Assembly: GCF_963966145.1 (NCBI RefSeq)
Contig: NC_091046.1
Span: 12,896,001-12,960,000, forward strand
Direction of reading: 5' to 3'
DNA length: 64,000 bases
Source of the DNA: Tenebrio molitor
Lineage: Eukaryota > Arthropoda > Insecta > Coleoptera > Tenebrionidae
The notes under the pieces were generated by a model. It had not been told where the DNA came from and did not search any database. It was given only the letters and a program-made list of their open reading frames with translations. Positions 24,461 through 35,951 of the stretch are shown here, in pieces. Within the stretch, counting starts at the first letter, position 1; each line of letters opens with the position of its first letter. A program made the translations under genes and the position numbers.

Positions 24461-25126
24461 TTAATAAGGCTTTATTCGTACATCTAAATCTTTGTCGTTG
24501 TACATTAGGATCTCGTACGAGGTGATCAGCCGCTCTAAGCCGTTGTCGTTGAAATAAAACTGAGCACTTTCGGCACTGAATGAATTGATTTTACCTATCT
24601 TCACTTCACCTTCGTGACTTATCCTTCCGATGTTGATGTAACCCAAACCGTCTTCGTGTCCTCCTATGACTGCGTGTTTGTCGATAAGGGCCAAGTGAAG
24701 GTTGCTGGAGTTCGACGACATCCAGAAGACTTTCTGTTGAGGACCGCAGAGTATCTGAGAGAAACATCAGTTGTGTGTCATGGGGCACTCCAACCAAGAA
24801 GCATTTTCTTACCTTGATGTATTTGTCAATTTTTTTGATCCCTTTCATGGGAGCTAACACTTGTCGGACTCCAGGAGTGATCTGGACCACCACTAAACCC
24901 TCATTCTTGACGTAAGCCTGGCCGATGTAGATGTTATTGCCGTTGATGTCTCTTCCTCCCAGAATAGCATCTTCGGGTACTTCACCGGTGTACTCTCGCC
25001 AGTAGTAGTCTAAATCTGCTGTTAGTTGGTTGTTTAGGTGCGATTATGCATCGACTTACCTCTAAGAGAATAAGATGTTTGACAAGTGAACAAGACAAAA
25101 ATTGCAACACAAATTGTTCGCGCCAT
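24461..25126 (-). CDS. Secreted two-repeat DM9 (DUF3421) protein, three exons
   Basis: Coding exons are 25126-25060, 25018-24813 and 24754-24461, with GT-AG introns of 41 and 58 bases. Phases join cleanly (67, 206 and 294 nt) to give 188 residues. Residues 1-20 form a signal peptide ending QTSYS. Two DM9 repeats follow. Repeat 1 starts at YYWREYTGEVPEDAILGGRD (residues 27-46) and runs on through YIGQAYVK. Repeat 2 holds HAVIGGHEDGLGYINIGRI (118-136) and ends near SYEILMYN. In both, Ala-x2-Gly-Gly then Gly and YIG/NIG recur at matching spacing. DM9/DUF3421 proteins are found in insects and other invertebrates, and several are mannose-binding recognition proteins induced by infection or feeding; a lectin-like extracellular role is inferred. 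The first acceptor is a CAGCAG tandem, so a one-residue (Ala) splice variant is possible. Confidence 0.92.
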
Positions 25127-25173
25127 CTTGTCAAGACTGGAGGAACGTTTTGATTGCTAGTGAAAGAAAATGT

Positions 25174-25181
25174 CTTTTATA
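25174..25181 (-). promoter_or_regulatory. TATA box of the DM9 gene
   Basis: TATAAAAG on the minus strand, about 50 bases upstream of the start codon. A start of transcription near 25150 would leave a 5' UTR of about 25 bases. The short spacing supports the ATG at 25126. Confidence 0.55.
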
Positions 25182-25912
25182 CATATCCCAATAAGGGGAA
25201 AAACAGTTGGAAATTTTGAACTGATAAACTGATTTTATTTATTTCATGAGTTCTTAATCAAGAATGGGAGTCATGTAGGATTTACCAGACGTGGACCCGA
25301 TGTAAATAATTTTATCTTTAACCTCGGATTTGACCCAGAATCAAACCAACACACCACTTATCAATCATTTTTATTTAAATCACCAATACAGAACTATGGT
25401 GAGCAATTTCTTGGGTAGACGTGTTTGGGTTTTCTACAACACGAAACAAATTTAATTCCAAATTTTCATCATTTTGATTTCACGAGAAGTTCTTCTAGGT
25501 TTTTTGAAGGACGCAAAATTTCTTAAATTCCGAACCAATCTTTGAGATTTGTCGGCACTTGGCAATACCCGATCAGGAAAACGATAAGTTTGTATCATCT
25601 CCATGTATTGTCCATTGTAATGTTGAAACATTAAAAATCGTTGCAGTTTATTACCGATACAGGATGAAAGCTTTTTCGTCAGTCACCCTGTATAAAAGGA
25701 TTACTTTTAAGGTGCTGATTGTAAGCTTAGAATTAAACAGTAGTGATCAATATGTTAATAAGATTTTTAAAAGGCATATTTCTTCACGGGATCCTATCAG
25801 AAATAATCGACGTGCGTAACAATTTCTTTCTTTGCCATCTAGTTGGAAATTTTGCATGATATAAGGAAGCAACAACAATTAGGTATTTCGAGAAGTTCGA
25901 GTCAGTTAAAAT
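25182..25912. other. Intergenic upstream of the DM9 gene
   Basis: No gene recognised. ATACAGGATGAAAG (about 25660) and TCACCCTGTATA (25682-25693) resemble close-set, facing tips of an ACAGGGTGA element, possibly a collapsed MITE. An 86-codon frame at 25559-25819 has no motif. Confidence 0.4.
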
Positions 25913-26385
25913 TTAAACAAGATTAATTCCCACGTACATCAAAAGTGCGTGTTCAGCCAATCAAAAATGTTTATCGCGATTAAAACGTCCTGGTACTCTG
26001 TCATCTGTTAAAACTGATTAAAATTGCATGCTAGTCCTGCCAGATTCTCAAATTGTTTTTACATAATAATTGTGTTTTTTATAACTGCATCATAAATAAA
26101 TAATTATCTAACGTTAAAGTTTGTATTCTGGAATTAATCTTGCCAAAAATAACACGACCTAATTTTTTATATCTGATAAATTTCTGTTTTCACTTAAACA
26201 TTTTTTGCTTCAGACAATTTTACTCGTTGATATTTGGGCATTTTTATTCAGAGGTTAAACCCTCGAACTATAAAGCTCTCGGCCTTAACCAGAATAAAAA
26301 TGCCCAAATTCAACTCGTAAAATTGTCAAAACAAAAAGTTTTTGTAAAATTGAAAAATCTATCCGATAAAAAAATTATGTCTTGA
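25913..26385 (+). repeat. Dispersed repeat copy with an internal fold-back
   Basis: The left part includes GTGCGTGTTCAGCCAATCA, and both that and the right tip (TCTATCCGATAAAAAAATTA) match the shorter copy at 32810-32968. Between them sits a large fold-back, arms 26151-26258 and 26285-26384. The centre of this palindrome is CCTCGAACTATAAAGCTCTCG. The outer tip of the left arm is a reversed version of the right tip, so the palindrome probably arose by inversion and duplication of the element's own end. No protein is encoded. Confidence 0.65.
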
Positions 26386-28855
26386 AGGTGATTTGTAAGT
26401 CAAGCAGTTTCTAGAAATATATTTTTATATAAAGTCTAATTTTTAATTATAGTCTGATGGATCAATTAATAAGCAGAACAACTGTTATATTGCTATCTCT
26501 TTTCAACATGAAGTAAAACAAATTATTGAACTCTTGTACGTATTGTATTAAGCGCGTCCCACTATGCATCTCGCTCTGGCTTTGGCATGTGCGATTAGAC
26601 CAAGAAGCGAGTTGTACGTTTATTACGTTGGAGACATCAAATTTTTAGGTTAGATTTTAACCACATTTGTGATGACTTTATTTAATTTTGATTGAAATAT
26701 CCACCGTATGATGCCAAGGAGGAAAAGGTACGTAGAAAGTGGACAGATTCATTTGCAGAATTTGTAATTTCAAAAATAATATTGGAATTGCGCAGAAACT
26801 TATAAGACTGGAAGTTAGCGTGAAGGGGATAAACTAAAGATAATCTAAACCTGGTTGTTTAGTTTTATTTTCAACAATTTTTATTATTTATTTTACCTAT
26901 TTGTAGCTATTATCAAAAGAGTTCTGGAAAGAACTGTTTTTTGAAAGACAGAATGAAAACGGAGGAATGCATTTGTAGAAAAACCAAGAAAGCACGAAAG
27001 ACAACTCAAAATCTCAAAAATTGAAATTTCTAATGGCATCTGTCTCAAGTTGCCTACATAAATTTTCAAATATTGGTAGCACCATGCAATACTGCCAAAT
27101 GTCAAAAGCTGACGCAGGTCATGTCGACTTCTTGATTCGGTCTAACCTCATCGGACTATAATAATTAAAAAATGGAATGGTTCAGTAGTAGAATAATAGC
27201 AGACGTAACATGGGCTTGTGTTATTTTGCACCTTTGATACAAGTTTCCGTTTCATTAGCAAAACTAAGAAGCTTCCAAGTTGTCATTCCAAGTCTGGGTA
27301 CCTAGTTATCCACAGAAACTAAATAATTTGAATGTACGTATACATATGTCGCATGTTCCATCGTCAAATGTAATCATTTATTATTGTTAATATATCCGAT
27401 GTCCATTCTATGTTGTGGTCCGTGTTTAATTTCTGTAAAATCGTTGAATTTGTAGATACGATAGCTACTTTTATGTCATGCCAGCGTACTACGATCGGGT
27501 GACACGCGAAGTATTAGTTTTACAAACGCGAAGGTTAATTGGTTTTGTTTTATTTGTTCCGCAGCTCGTACAAGTGTCAAGAAAGTTAGATGGGGTTTCC
27601 AATTTCAGTTTCGGGTCAAATATTCCCCTTTAACATCTGGCAAACCCTAAACTCTTATGTGGAAACCTTGAGTGACGTTTTATGTGAACCGTAACATTTC
27701 CACTAGCGCCAGTGATTGTATATTGCCGGTTGCAGACAATTTAACACCGCTAAAAATCACGGCAGGCGTTCGCCAGGGACTTGATATAGACGAATGTCCT
27801 GCCGGCAAAGGGGCAACTCAGCGACACGTACTCTTGCCAACAGTTTGTTCAATAACATCGTCAACTGGCACCTACATATTTTTTGTACTCCCCCAGTTAT
27901 AATCCCTCTCCAATTGGTATCAACTCATATGTTGCAGTTTGGTTTATTTTCAAATACGTTTTATTAAAGCAGGAAGAAATTTTCAGCATCGGGTGCCTCC
28001 AATTCAAATACATCTGAAAAAATTGAGTTAAACGATTGAACTAGGAAGAGAAAAATATATTTACCCATTGTAATACAGGTGGTGACTGCCCTCTTTCCTG
28101 CTTGGATTATATGAAAAAGTAAGTTATTTTTCTAAAACGATTTGTGCCTATGAACTTTATTTCTGATCAGTAATCCGTGCTTCATTAGCAACTAATTAAA
28201 CAGAAAGGACAAATATGATTATTGGCTGTGCACACTGTTAATATCTCGCCAATAGAGCATTACGTTTATTAAAAACCAGTAATAAATTATGATTTCATGA
28301 ACATTGTGAGCCCCATTTATCAATACAGTATTCCTTAAAACTACATACCTATAATGTGAGTTGCGTCAATATCCTTTTTTCAAAATAACAAATAAATTAC
28401 TTACTAAAAACTTATGATGGTTCTTCAACAATATTGAGATGGAGAAAAATGTCTGAATTTTGCACATCGAAAATCTACCAGCTTCCGTTATAAAAATGTA
28501 CCGAAGCAAATCACACACAACGACGCAAAGAATTACAAATTAGCATTTTTTTAAAATTAGCTTGATTTTGTACCCAACTAAAATAAGACTAGAAGTTCAG
28601 TTGAGAGTGGTTTCTTAGTTAAGGTGCTACCGCAAAATTATTGTTAATTAAAACGTAAAAGTCTAATTTAGTATTAACTGGAATCCCTTGCCATATCTCT
28701 ATTTTGCCTGGTTCACAAGTTAGAAGGGGGGGAGGCATATTTATATTATGTATTTACGTACACACTGTATAATATAACAAAACTATCTATGTATTGATAT
28801 ATGTATAATATAGATGCTATTCATGTACAGGATTACAAATTTTGGAAGTGCCGCC
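26386..28855. other. Intergenic sequence
   Basis: No complete gene or paired repeat recognised. See 27672-27902 for one weak coding hint. Confidence 0.4.
27672..27902 (+). pseudogene. Possible reverse-transcriptase scrap
   Basis: A 76-codon frame containing PLKITAGVRQG. The phrase ITAGVRQG is the usual lead-in to the GVRQGCPLSP block of non-LTR reverse transcriptases, but the residues after it do not continue the motif and no other RT block is nearby. It may be a very short retroelement relic or chance. Confidence 0.2.
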
Positions 28856-28961
28856 AGCCTCGCAACATGAGACAGACTAGTTGAAGATTTCAGGTGTTAA
28901 AAACCACCGCCAGTATCGCGACCTGTCGGCAATATTAGTCTGACTCATGTTATGAGATTTG
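28856..28961. repeat. Imperfect inverted repeat
   Basis: TCGCAACATGAGACAGACTA (28859-28878) is loosely complemented by TAGTCTGACTCATG and following bases (28937-28960). About 105 bp in all, no frame. Probably a small decayed palindromic element. Confidence 0.4.
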
Positions 28962-29261
28962 CGATACATTCAACTAAGCCACCAACGCCAACTGCGATGG
29001 GACAATCATTTACCTGTAATAACCTTGTGTTAAGGATGAACTGGAGTAACCATCTCAGCAAAAAGTTGAGGAATTCTTATAATGCTGCTGACACATTTAT
29101 TGTGAGGAATCAATATTTGAAAAAAAAAAAAATAATTTTTGGAAACGAATTTTAACCAGTTGTAAGTAAATTTTGTATTTATTTTCTGAATAGGTATTTA
29201 GATAATTATATGTGATTTTACAATATTTTGGCGGAGAGAGTGTAAGATAAATACATATTTC

Positions 29262-29766
29262 AGATGGGTGCTAGGAGTGGACAGAGAAACACCAGGGTAC
29301 ATCGTGAGGGAAGGGTGCAAGAGGAGCAAGCTGGGAGTGAAAGCGGGAAAGAGAGCGGCAAAGTTCGAGGACAGAATGGGCGGAAGGGAAGAGTGCAGGA
29401 TACTGACTGAGTGCTATAGAGAAAAGAAAAAGAACGCGAATGCGAAACACAGAGAGAAGTACTGCAGGAGGAACGGGTATGCCAGTGAGGAAGTGAAAGA
29501 GAAAAGAGAGAGAGAAGGGAGAGAATCAGAGAATCCAGGTACAACAGGGAGTATGAGAGATGCATGACAGAGGGTGTTCCGGTGTACCTGGGGAGAGAGC
29601 GCGCGAAAGAGAGGAAAATGATGGCGAGATTCAGATGCGGGAACGAAGAGAGAGAAGAGAAAGAGAGAGCGGCGAGAAATACTAGTGAAGACGGAAGGGA
29701 GATAGGATGGATGAAAGAGACATGGAAGAGGAGAGAAAGGATCGAGAAACAGATGGGTGGGGAATA
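29262..29766 (+). pseudogene. Non-LTR retrotransposon (LINE) C-terminal fragment
   Basis: A purine-rich stretch coding for a basic, acidic, Arg/Lys/Glu-heavy tail seen at the end of some insect LINE polyproteins. Upstream frame: VDRETPGYIVREGCKRSKLG, then EECRILTECYREKKK and RNGYASEEVKEKRE. After about 29535 the frame shifts and continues YNREYERCMTEGVPVYLGRE, then RKMMARFRCGNEERE and IGWMKETWKRRERIEK. The order and spacing fit one ancestral reading with a frameshift and a deletion after GNEERE, where family members continue. No reverse transcriptase remains. It is 5'-truncated as LINE copies usually are. The family is recognised from memory of related insect ORFs. Confidence 0.65.
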
Positions 29767-29902
29767 GAAAGAAAAATGTTATTTTTAGATGTGTTTAGTA
29801 AACCATGGCACACCATAATCTTTTTAAATCATTAAACTGATACAACATGTGACATAAGAGTGAACAAACAAGACTTCAAATTTACAATAACTAACGCCCT
29901 AA

Positions 29903-30111
29903 GGCTAGGGCCACACTACAGACTAAATAATCGGCCGATAATTTAGTCCTATTGGGTAGCTTCCGCGTCCACCACGTAAACTAAACTGTTTTCGATCAAT
30001 CTGTCGGCCGACTACAATCGCTTTAGTGTGCGCACTCACATAAGTCCTCATACTTATTAAGCAACCAACTAAATTGTCGGCCGACGAAAAGTCTGTAGTG
30101 TGGCCCTAGCC
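29903..30111. mobile_element. PIF/Harbinger-like MITE flanked by TAA
   Basis: GGCTAGGGCCACACTACAGAC at the left tip and its exact complement at the right, with TAA directly outside each (29900-29902 and 30112-30114). A 3-bp TAA/TTA target duplication is the hallmark of PIF/Harbinger elements. The 209-bp interior repeats CGGCCGA words and has no frame. The clean ends suggest modest age. Confidence 0.8.
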
Positions 30112-30269
30112 TAAGTGAATATTACGCGTCTCTGTACTTGCAGCTCTCCCAGCTAACATGTGGTCCCCGATTGCGAAGTTATTCTAACTTGGCTTTCGCC
30201 CCCTGTTCTTTATTTCCTGCATTCGTGCTCGTCTAAGTCCCAGATACCTAACCCTGACCTGACCTGACC

Positions 30270-30760
30270 TAACTCCCCCCGTTGTGTGCACCTTTCCTTC
30301 CCTTCCCCGTTTAAACCTGTCCTCGCGCCGACAACCTAACCTCACAATTTGGTTTAGGACGACACGGACCGAGATTCCGTCATGAGGTCGCCCCGTAGGA
30401 ACTACGTTAGGAAAATCCACGTCGGCCCCCCGTAGTGGGCACCTCTCTTTCCCTCCCCGTTTTCATTCTGCGCTCGCGCCGACAACCTAACCTTACAATT
30501 TGGATTCGGACAACACGGACCGAGATTCCGTCATGAAATCGCCCCGTAGGAACTACTTAAGGAAACCCCACGTCGGCCCTCCCGGAGTGTGCACCTTCCT
30601 TTCCCGTCCCCGTTTTCACTCTGCCCTCGCGCCGACGACCTAACCTCACAATTTGGTTTAGGGCAACACGGAACGAGATTCCGACATGAGGTCGCCCCGT
30701 AGGACCTACGCTAGGAAACTCCATGTCGGCCCCCCGTAGTGTGCCACTTTTTTCCCTTCC
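30270..30760 (+). repeat. Minisatellite, three units of about 152-155 bp
   Basis: The phrase CTCGCGCCGAC(A/G)ACCTAACC recurs at about 30321, 30472 and 30627. Each is followed by ACACGGA(C/A)CGAGATTCCG and CGCCCCGTAGGA(A/C)CTAC. Units are GC-rich and differ by scattered substitutions. A short GACCT repeat precedes them at about 30255. No coding sign. Confidence 0.8.
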
Positions 30761-31106
30761 CGGTGCTAAATCGGTTCCCCTTATTCGTCAATTTCCCTAG
30801 AATTCTAACTTTCACCTCTGCGTCCGTCATCAGAATCAACAGAACATTTTTACCTGATCTCTTAATGACTACTTAACAACGTACTACTACGTTGTTCCGC
30901 GAATTTTGGGCCACCCAGTATACGACCATCGATCGATTTCTCATAAGAAGTAAAAACGCGTGTAAAATATCCCAAAACTTATTCCTCAACCAAATTTTTT
31001 AAAATTTGGCACAGTACTTTAGCATGGGTGAAAGGACTTTTGTACCAATTTTTTCCCAAAAAATCACATTCATAGAGGAGTTATCTCTTTTTAACATCAA
31101 AATTTA

Positions 31107-31494
31107 TTTTTTCCAACATCGCTTATGAAAATACTTTCATCACTCGATTTAGTGAGGAAAATAGGCGTTTGCATCACTATGAGGAAAATGGAGAAAGTAA
31201 ACTCACTAGTGAGGAAAATGTATTTAACAATCTACTACATTAACAATCTACTACCTACTTACTATCCCACCTCCACCCGGCGGCACGGCAATTTTGCCGG
31301 AGTACATACACTATTACGGATATTACTATCAAGTAATAGTGCAGTGCTTATCACTTATTAATATAAAAATTTAAAACACTGTTATTTGCATTAATTGAAA
31401 CTCCAGATCCGGAAGATTAAAAAAATAGGGGAGTAAAATAATTATAAAGAAATTTACAATTGAGACTCATTTTCATAAGCGATGTTGGAAAAAA
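31107..31494. mobile_element. Inverted-repeat element with exact 26-bp ends
   Basis: 31107-31132 (TTTTTTCCAACATCGCTTAT and on) and 31469-31494 are exact complements. Inside lie several copies of AGTGAGGAAAAT (31145-31220) and the 81-bp conserved motif at 31273-31353. No transposase. A palindrome abuts it at 31494. Confidence 0.75.
31273..31353 (+). repeat. 81-bp conserved structured motif, copy 1
   Basis: Nearly identical (about 3 differences) to 45121-45201, while the flanks are unrelated. It can fold: CGGCAATTTTGCCG hairpin, TATTACTATCAAGTAATA hairpin, and CACTAT pairing with ATAGTG around the second (weaker in this copy). It could be a structured RNA domain or the end of a retroelement family. 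Confidence 0.6.
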
Positions 31495-31630
31495 CAGTAT
31501 ACACAATTCGTGTTCAAAGTGCGATTTTTCAACTCGCAATACTATCCTCACTCGCTGGCGCTCGAGAGTATATCATGTATTGCTCGTTGAAAAATCAGGC
31601 ACTTTCATCACTTATAGTGTAATATACTGT
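31494..31630. repeat. Palindromic repeat, about 137 bp
   Basis: Left arm ACAGTATACACAATTCGTGT and on, right arm its loose complement ending AATATACTGT. The unpaired centre is CTCACTCGCTGGCGCTCGAG, matching the CpG-bearing centre type of the other palindromes. No frame. Confidence 0.65.
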
Positions 31631-31828
31631 TTACTACAATTATTATTATCGTCGAACATTGATGTTAAGTATATCATAATTTACTGGTAATTTATTTCAA
31701 ATAAAACATAAATAGAAAATACATATAGTGCACGTTTGGAATAATGGAAATATTCTTCCAAAATTTTTTCCCGTTAAATTCTCCAAAAAAGTCCGAATTA
31801 AAGGTTTTAAAGGTTCAAAAAATAGTAT

Positions 31829-32198
31829 ACAGGGTGTTTCCGAACTTGAGGCGTTCCTTGTAACACGAGGTAGAGATTTTATTTTTAAGAATTTTAGCCT
31901 AAATCTTCTTAGTAAAATGTTTGTATTAACGGAGATAATTGATTGTGTATTTTTATTGTTTTCTAAAATTTTGAGTCCGGTCCTGTCTATTTATTAATAA
32001 CTGACATGGCCCAGGATGGTGTCTTTCTGGAAATCGCTCTGTGTACTCTCTGGACGCCGCAGCTGCATCCTGATAACGTGATAGATAACATTGCCCATAC
32101 ATTAGCAACATATCTGTGAGCTCATTATTTTCGTAATGATAAACCCAACCAACCCAACCCAAAGATGGTAGAGTTAATTTCAAAATTATAGAGTACAC
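31829..32198 (-). pseudogene. DUF4817-type transposase N-terminal fragment
   Basis: On the minus strand, about 32140-31955 reads ELTDMLLMYGQCYLSRYQDA, then AAASREYTERFPERHHPG. This is the helix-turn-helix start of insect Tc1/mariner-like transposases: (Y/L)TDMLL(V/I)YGE, Ala-rich stretch, Tyr-x-Glu-Arg-(F/Y)-Pro. The frame then loses similarity. ACAGGGTGTTTCCGAACTTG at 31830 is the element's tip on one side; no partner tip was found, so the copy is truncated. All catalytic residues are absent. Confidence 0.65.
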
Positions 32199-32806
32199 CT
32201 GAAAAATTAAGAAGTCGGCTTATTACAGTTTTTTCTACATGTAAATAGGTTAGGTAAGTTTGACAACATAAAACGTCCCTGATATTTTAGAACACCATAA
32301 TATTGTCTGTTTTATCCTCTACACGGTGCTCTTCGCGATGTTATAATACTGGACTACCCTTCGGATCGACCACCCTTCTTCTAATTTGAAAAGGATGCTC
32401 ACTTTCGGATTTTTGGTTAGATTAGGCATTTTCTTTGTCAAAATTGACATTGATCATTGATAAAAAATGTAATTGTATTTCAACTGTAGAAAATTAGATG
32501 TAATTTTGAAATTAACTGTACCTATATCACGGATGGACATTGTTTTTGACCAATGCATGTCACGAGATAAATTGGGAACGAACTCTAGTAAATCAGTCGT
32601 AAAAGTTTGCCAGACAAAATTTTACCACAAATGGTATTCGGAGGACTATTTCATGAATTAAACAAAACATTTTTGACAAATTTTTTACTATGTACATATT
32701 TGTTTCGTTGGCATATTAAACCTGTTACTATGATAAAAATGTTGCCATTTAAAAACTCTCTAGCTTCGCGTTTTCATTGAACCATACGGTCTGGCAAAAT
32801 TTTGAT
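32199..32806. other. Intergenic sequence
   Basis: No gene or repeat recognised. Confidence 0.4.
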
Positions 32807-32809
32807 TTG

Positions 32810-32968
32810 ATTAATTCCCAGGTACCTACGTCAAACGTGCGTGTTCAGCCAATCAGAGCGCTTGCTTTTATCCAATCAAAAATGTTTATCGCGATTAAAA
32901 CGTCCTGCTACTCTGTCATCTGTCAAAAGTTATTAAAAATTTATCCGATAAAAAAAATTAGGTCTTGT
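32810..32968 (+). repeat. Dispersed repeat, compact copy
   Basis: About 160 bp sharing GTGCGTGTTCAGCCAATCA, TGTTTATCGCGATTAAAACG and the CCGATAAAAAAA tip with the fold-back copy at 25913-26385. It also has an extra 20-bp piece containing a second CCAATCA. The tip-to-tip length suggests a short non-autonomous element; ends are not clearly inverted in this copy. Confidence 0.6.
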
Positions 32969-35951
32969 TATTTTACTTTCGGTTAATTTTTCCAGTTGAA
33001 ATTTAGTATTCATTGTTGAGTGACGGAATATGATTGGTTGAAGCAACCATGAATGAAATAGTGTGAAGTCTCTCAATAAAAATATTAAGCAATAAATAAA
33101 TGATAGCAGGAATGTTAAATAGCTTATTTGTTGAATTACAATAGATGTTAAATAATGAGAAATTAAAATCTATGATTTGTACTTTCTACATACGTTCAAT
33201 ATGCGTTGGACCTGCAATTTAGGTATAGATAAATATAATAATTGATTAATTCGAAATTTGGGTTAATGTACGGTAAACTATCAAGGGAATAAACCAGATA
33301 AAACATATACATATGTAATGACTAATGAGTTATACTTATACTCAATACGAACTGAGTGATTATGATTAAGGATATTATTTCACTTAATAATAGGTATGTA
33401 CCTACTTGAAAATTATGTATAAATAAAATACAGTTAATTATTATCAAATTCCATTTAAAAGCCAAGCTAAATCGCACTCGCAAACAAACATTTTGCTTTC
33501 TTGCAAAGTTTTAAAATGTGTTAATGCACGCATCAGTCATTCCTCCCATTCGCTTAGTTTATTATAACGTATGTAGATGCCTCTCACTCTTGGAATAATT
33601 TCCGAGAACATGGAATTTCAATGAGGGAGAACAAGAAGACGTGGGTATCTAAATTTTACATTACGACATTCCGTGGTCTTTAGAAAGCGGTTTTATGTCC
33701 GAAAGGCGTTCATATTTTCCTAAAAATTATTGTAGTGACAATTTTATTCAGTATAGAGCTTTTTTCACATTGCACGTACGTAAATGGCTGCTTAAAACAA
33801 ACGTTCACTTATCAGTTAAAGTTCACTTACATTATGCAACGTGTGCATTAAAAACTTTATCGGCAACTTTGCAATATTCGTTAAATTAATCTAGCAATCT
33901 ATTCCACACTTAATAAGTAAATTGTATACTATTAAAACTTAAACTATGTCAGCAAGAATGGACTTAAATATCTGTTGATTTTGCAAGGTAGCATAATCGG
34001 ATGCACTTAAGATAAGTGCAGTGAAGCAATGATCACACTATTCAACTTATCATGTTGCTTACACAAACCTGCAAGTTTCCTGCAGCAAGAAATTAACTGT
34101 TATCCTGTTGAGCGTTATCGCAGAACTGGGAAACGTGTCGATTTACACAAACTTCCTCTGTGTGGTCCTTTTAAACTAGATTGGTCCAATTGTTCGCCAC
34201 ATTTTTAAAAGCTTCTTAGTTAGACGCAATCAAAGAGAAACTTTTTCTGTTCTCCTTCGATCTTTGCCGTAAAGCTCCTGAATTATTTATTAGCAATTAA
34301 GAACAGTCATATAAAGACATTCTAAAACTGTTTTTAATGGCGAAAAATACATCACTATGTTTCGATTTCACATTTTGATTGATGAAGTATTGTAGTGTAA
34401 AAATGTACAAGTCATGTAACTAGAGTATCGAAAGTTTTGAAACCCTCCTTTGACTCCTAACAGCCGCTATTTTTAAATTAATAAACGTAACGAACTAATG
34501 AAGTTCTTGACAAAACCATCCTTGTGTTGCTTCGGTGCAAAATAAATAAAAGTTTTAATAGTTCTCCAAAGCATCTTAAAGATTAAAGGTGTGCGAGCTC
34601 TTAGACCAATCAATAAAAAACTTTTCGTAAATGTAATGGGTGTAGTTAAGAGAGCCAGCTTGGATGATAATGTATTTGGAATTTTACGACGTGTTTAATC
34701 AAAGAACTACAATGTAATACTTTGTAGTTAACTATATTGTCATCAATTATTTCCTCTCTTATTTAATTGGCACTGTAAAGGAGTGTGAAATTTGTTTTAG
34801 CTAATTTATATGCACACCCTCTTTCTTACTAATAACTATTTGAATCATAATGTTAAAACTACATTATTAATATGTATTTCAATCATATCTGTTCTTCTAG
34901 CGCACTTTAAATAGGTACAATCAAGCATGACAAGATTTAATTTTTTTTAATTATGATAATAGGCTTATTAACTGGACAATTCCAGGTACAACCGACTAAT
35001 TAATTATTATTATTATTATTATTAACGTAATAAATTTAGAGGATTAAGATTATGTTTATGCGGCATTATCAATCAATATATGCTTTACCAGTAGAAATCT
35101 ATTGCCATTACGGCACACAGGTTGGGAGTTAGCCCAAGTTGATGCCAGATAGCTCAACATTAATTAATTCGGATCATCGCGGAAATTACTAAACTGGAAG
35201 AAACGAGCCTTCGCCCCCAACTACTCGGCACTCTCCAATGATGCAAATAGCTTCCCGCAGTTTATCATGATATGTTTTAGATGTCAGACCGGAGAAAAAG
35301 TCTTTCAATTCGTCGCTCGTTACTCAAAATACACAAAGACTAAGTTGTGACTAACTTTATAAAATATTTATCCTTAACAGGCAAATCCAAAACAAATCAA
35401 TTACTGGACTCGGCTTAATTTCAACGAATTAGAGAAATTTCTGAAATTTCAACGTGAATAATTTTATAAAAATATTTCATTAAGACTCTCTTAAAGCGTA
35501 TTATTCAGAATTTTGATCCCTTTGTTGTTACTGTGATTTAATTAATTTAATTCGGCTTAGTGTTGATCTTCACTTGACATTTCGAACGTTGATTACACCC
35601 TTCTTGGACGTGTCCATTTTCCTGTTTACGGTGAGGGTTATCTCCATAAGTTAGAACTTAGAGTAAGGTCTACCTTTACGGAACCCTCATTACTTATAAC
35701 TATGTGCGTAGGTACTACACACCCTTATTTAGACAAAGGGTTGTATTATAAACAATAATTTTGAGACCACTACATAATTGTTCTGGTTAATCAAAAATAA
35801 ACGACTCCTTCAATTTTCTATTTCACAAGATGGTGATGTGATGCCACAGCTTAAATGTATCAGATTTATGTCTATTTCGTGATGTTTATTATTCATGGAA
35901 CCAGTGGCGTAGATAGCTTTTTGCTTTGGGGGGGGGCACATACTTTTGTAT
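32969..35951. other. Intergenic AT-rich sequence with an ATT microsatellite
   Basis: No gene recognised. (ATT)n runs at about 35001-35024. Otherwise no repeat could be paired. Confidence 0.45.

Noticed and set aside
27672..27902. Reverse transcriptase domain
   Set aside because: Only eight residues (ITAGVRQG) match; no catalytic block is present, so it is listed only as a weak scrap.
35001..35024. ATT run as a regulatory site
   Set aside because: Simple microsatellite with no further evidence.
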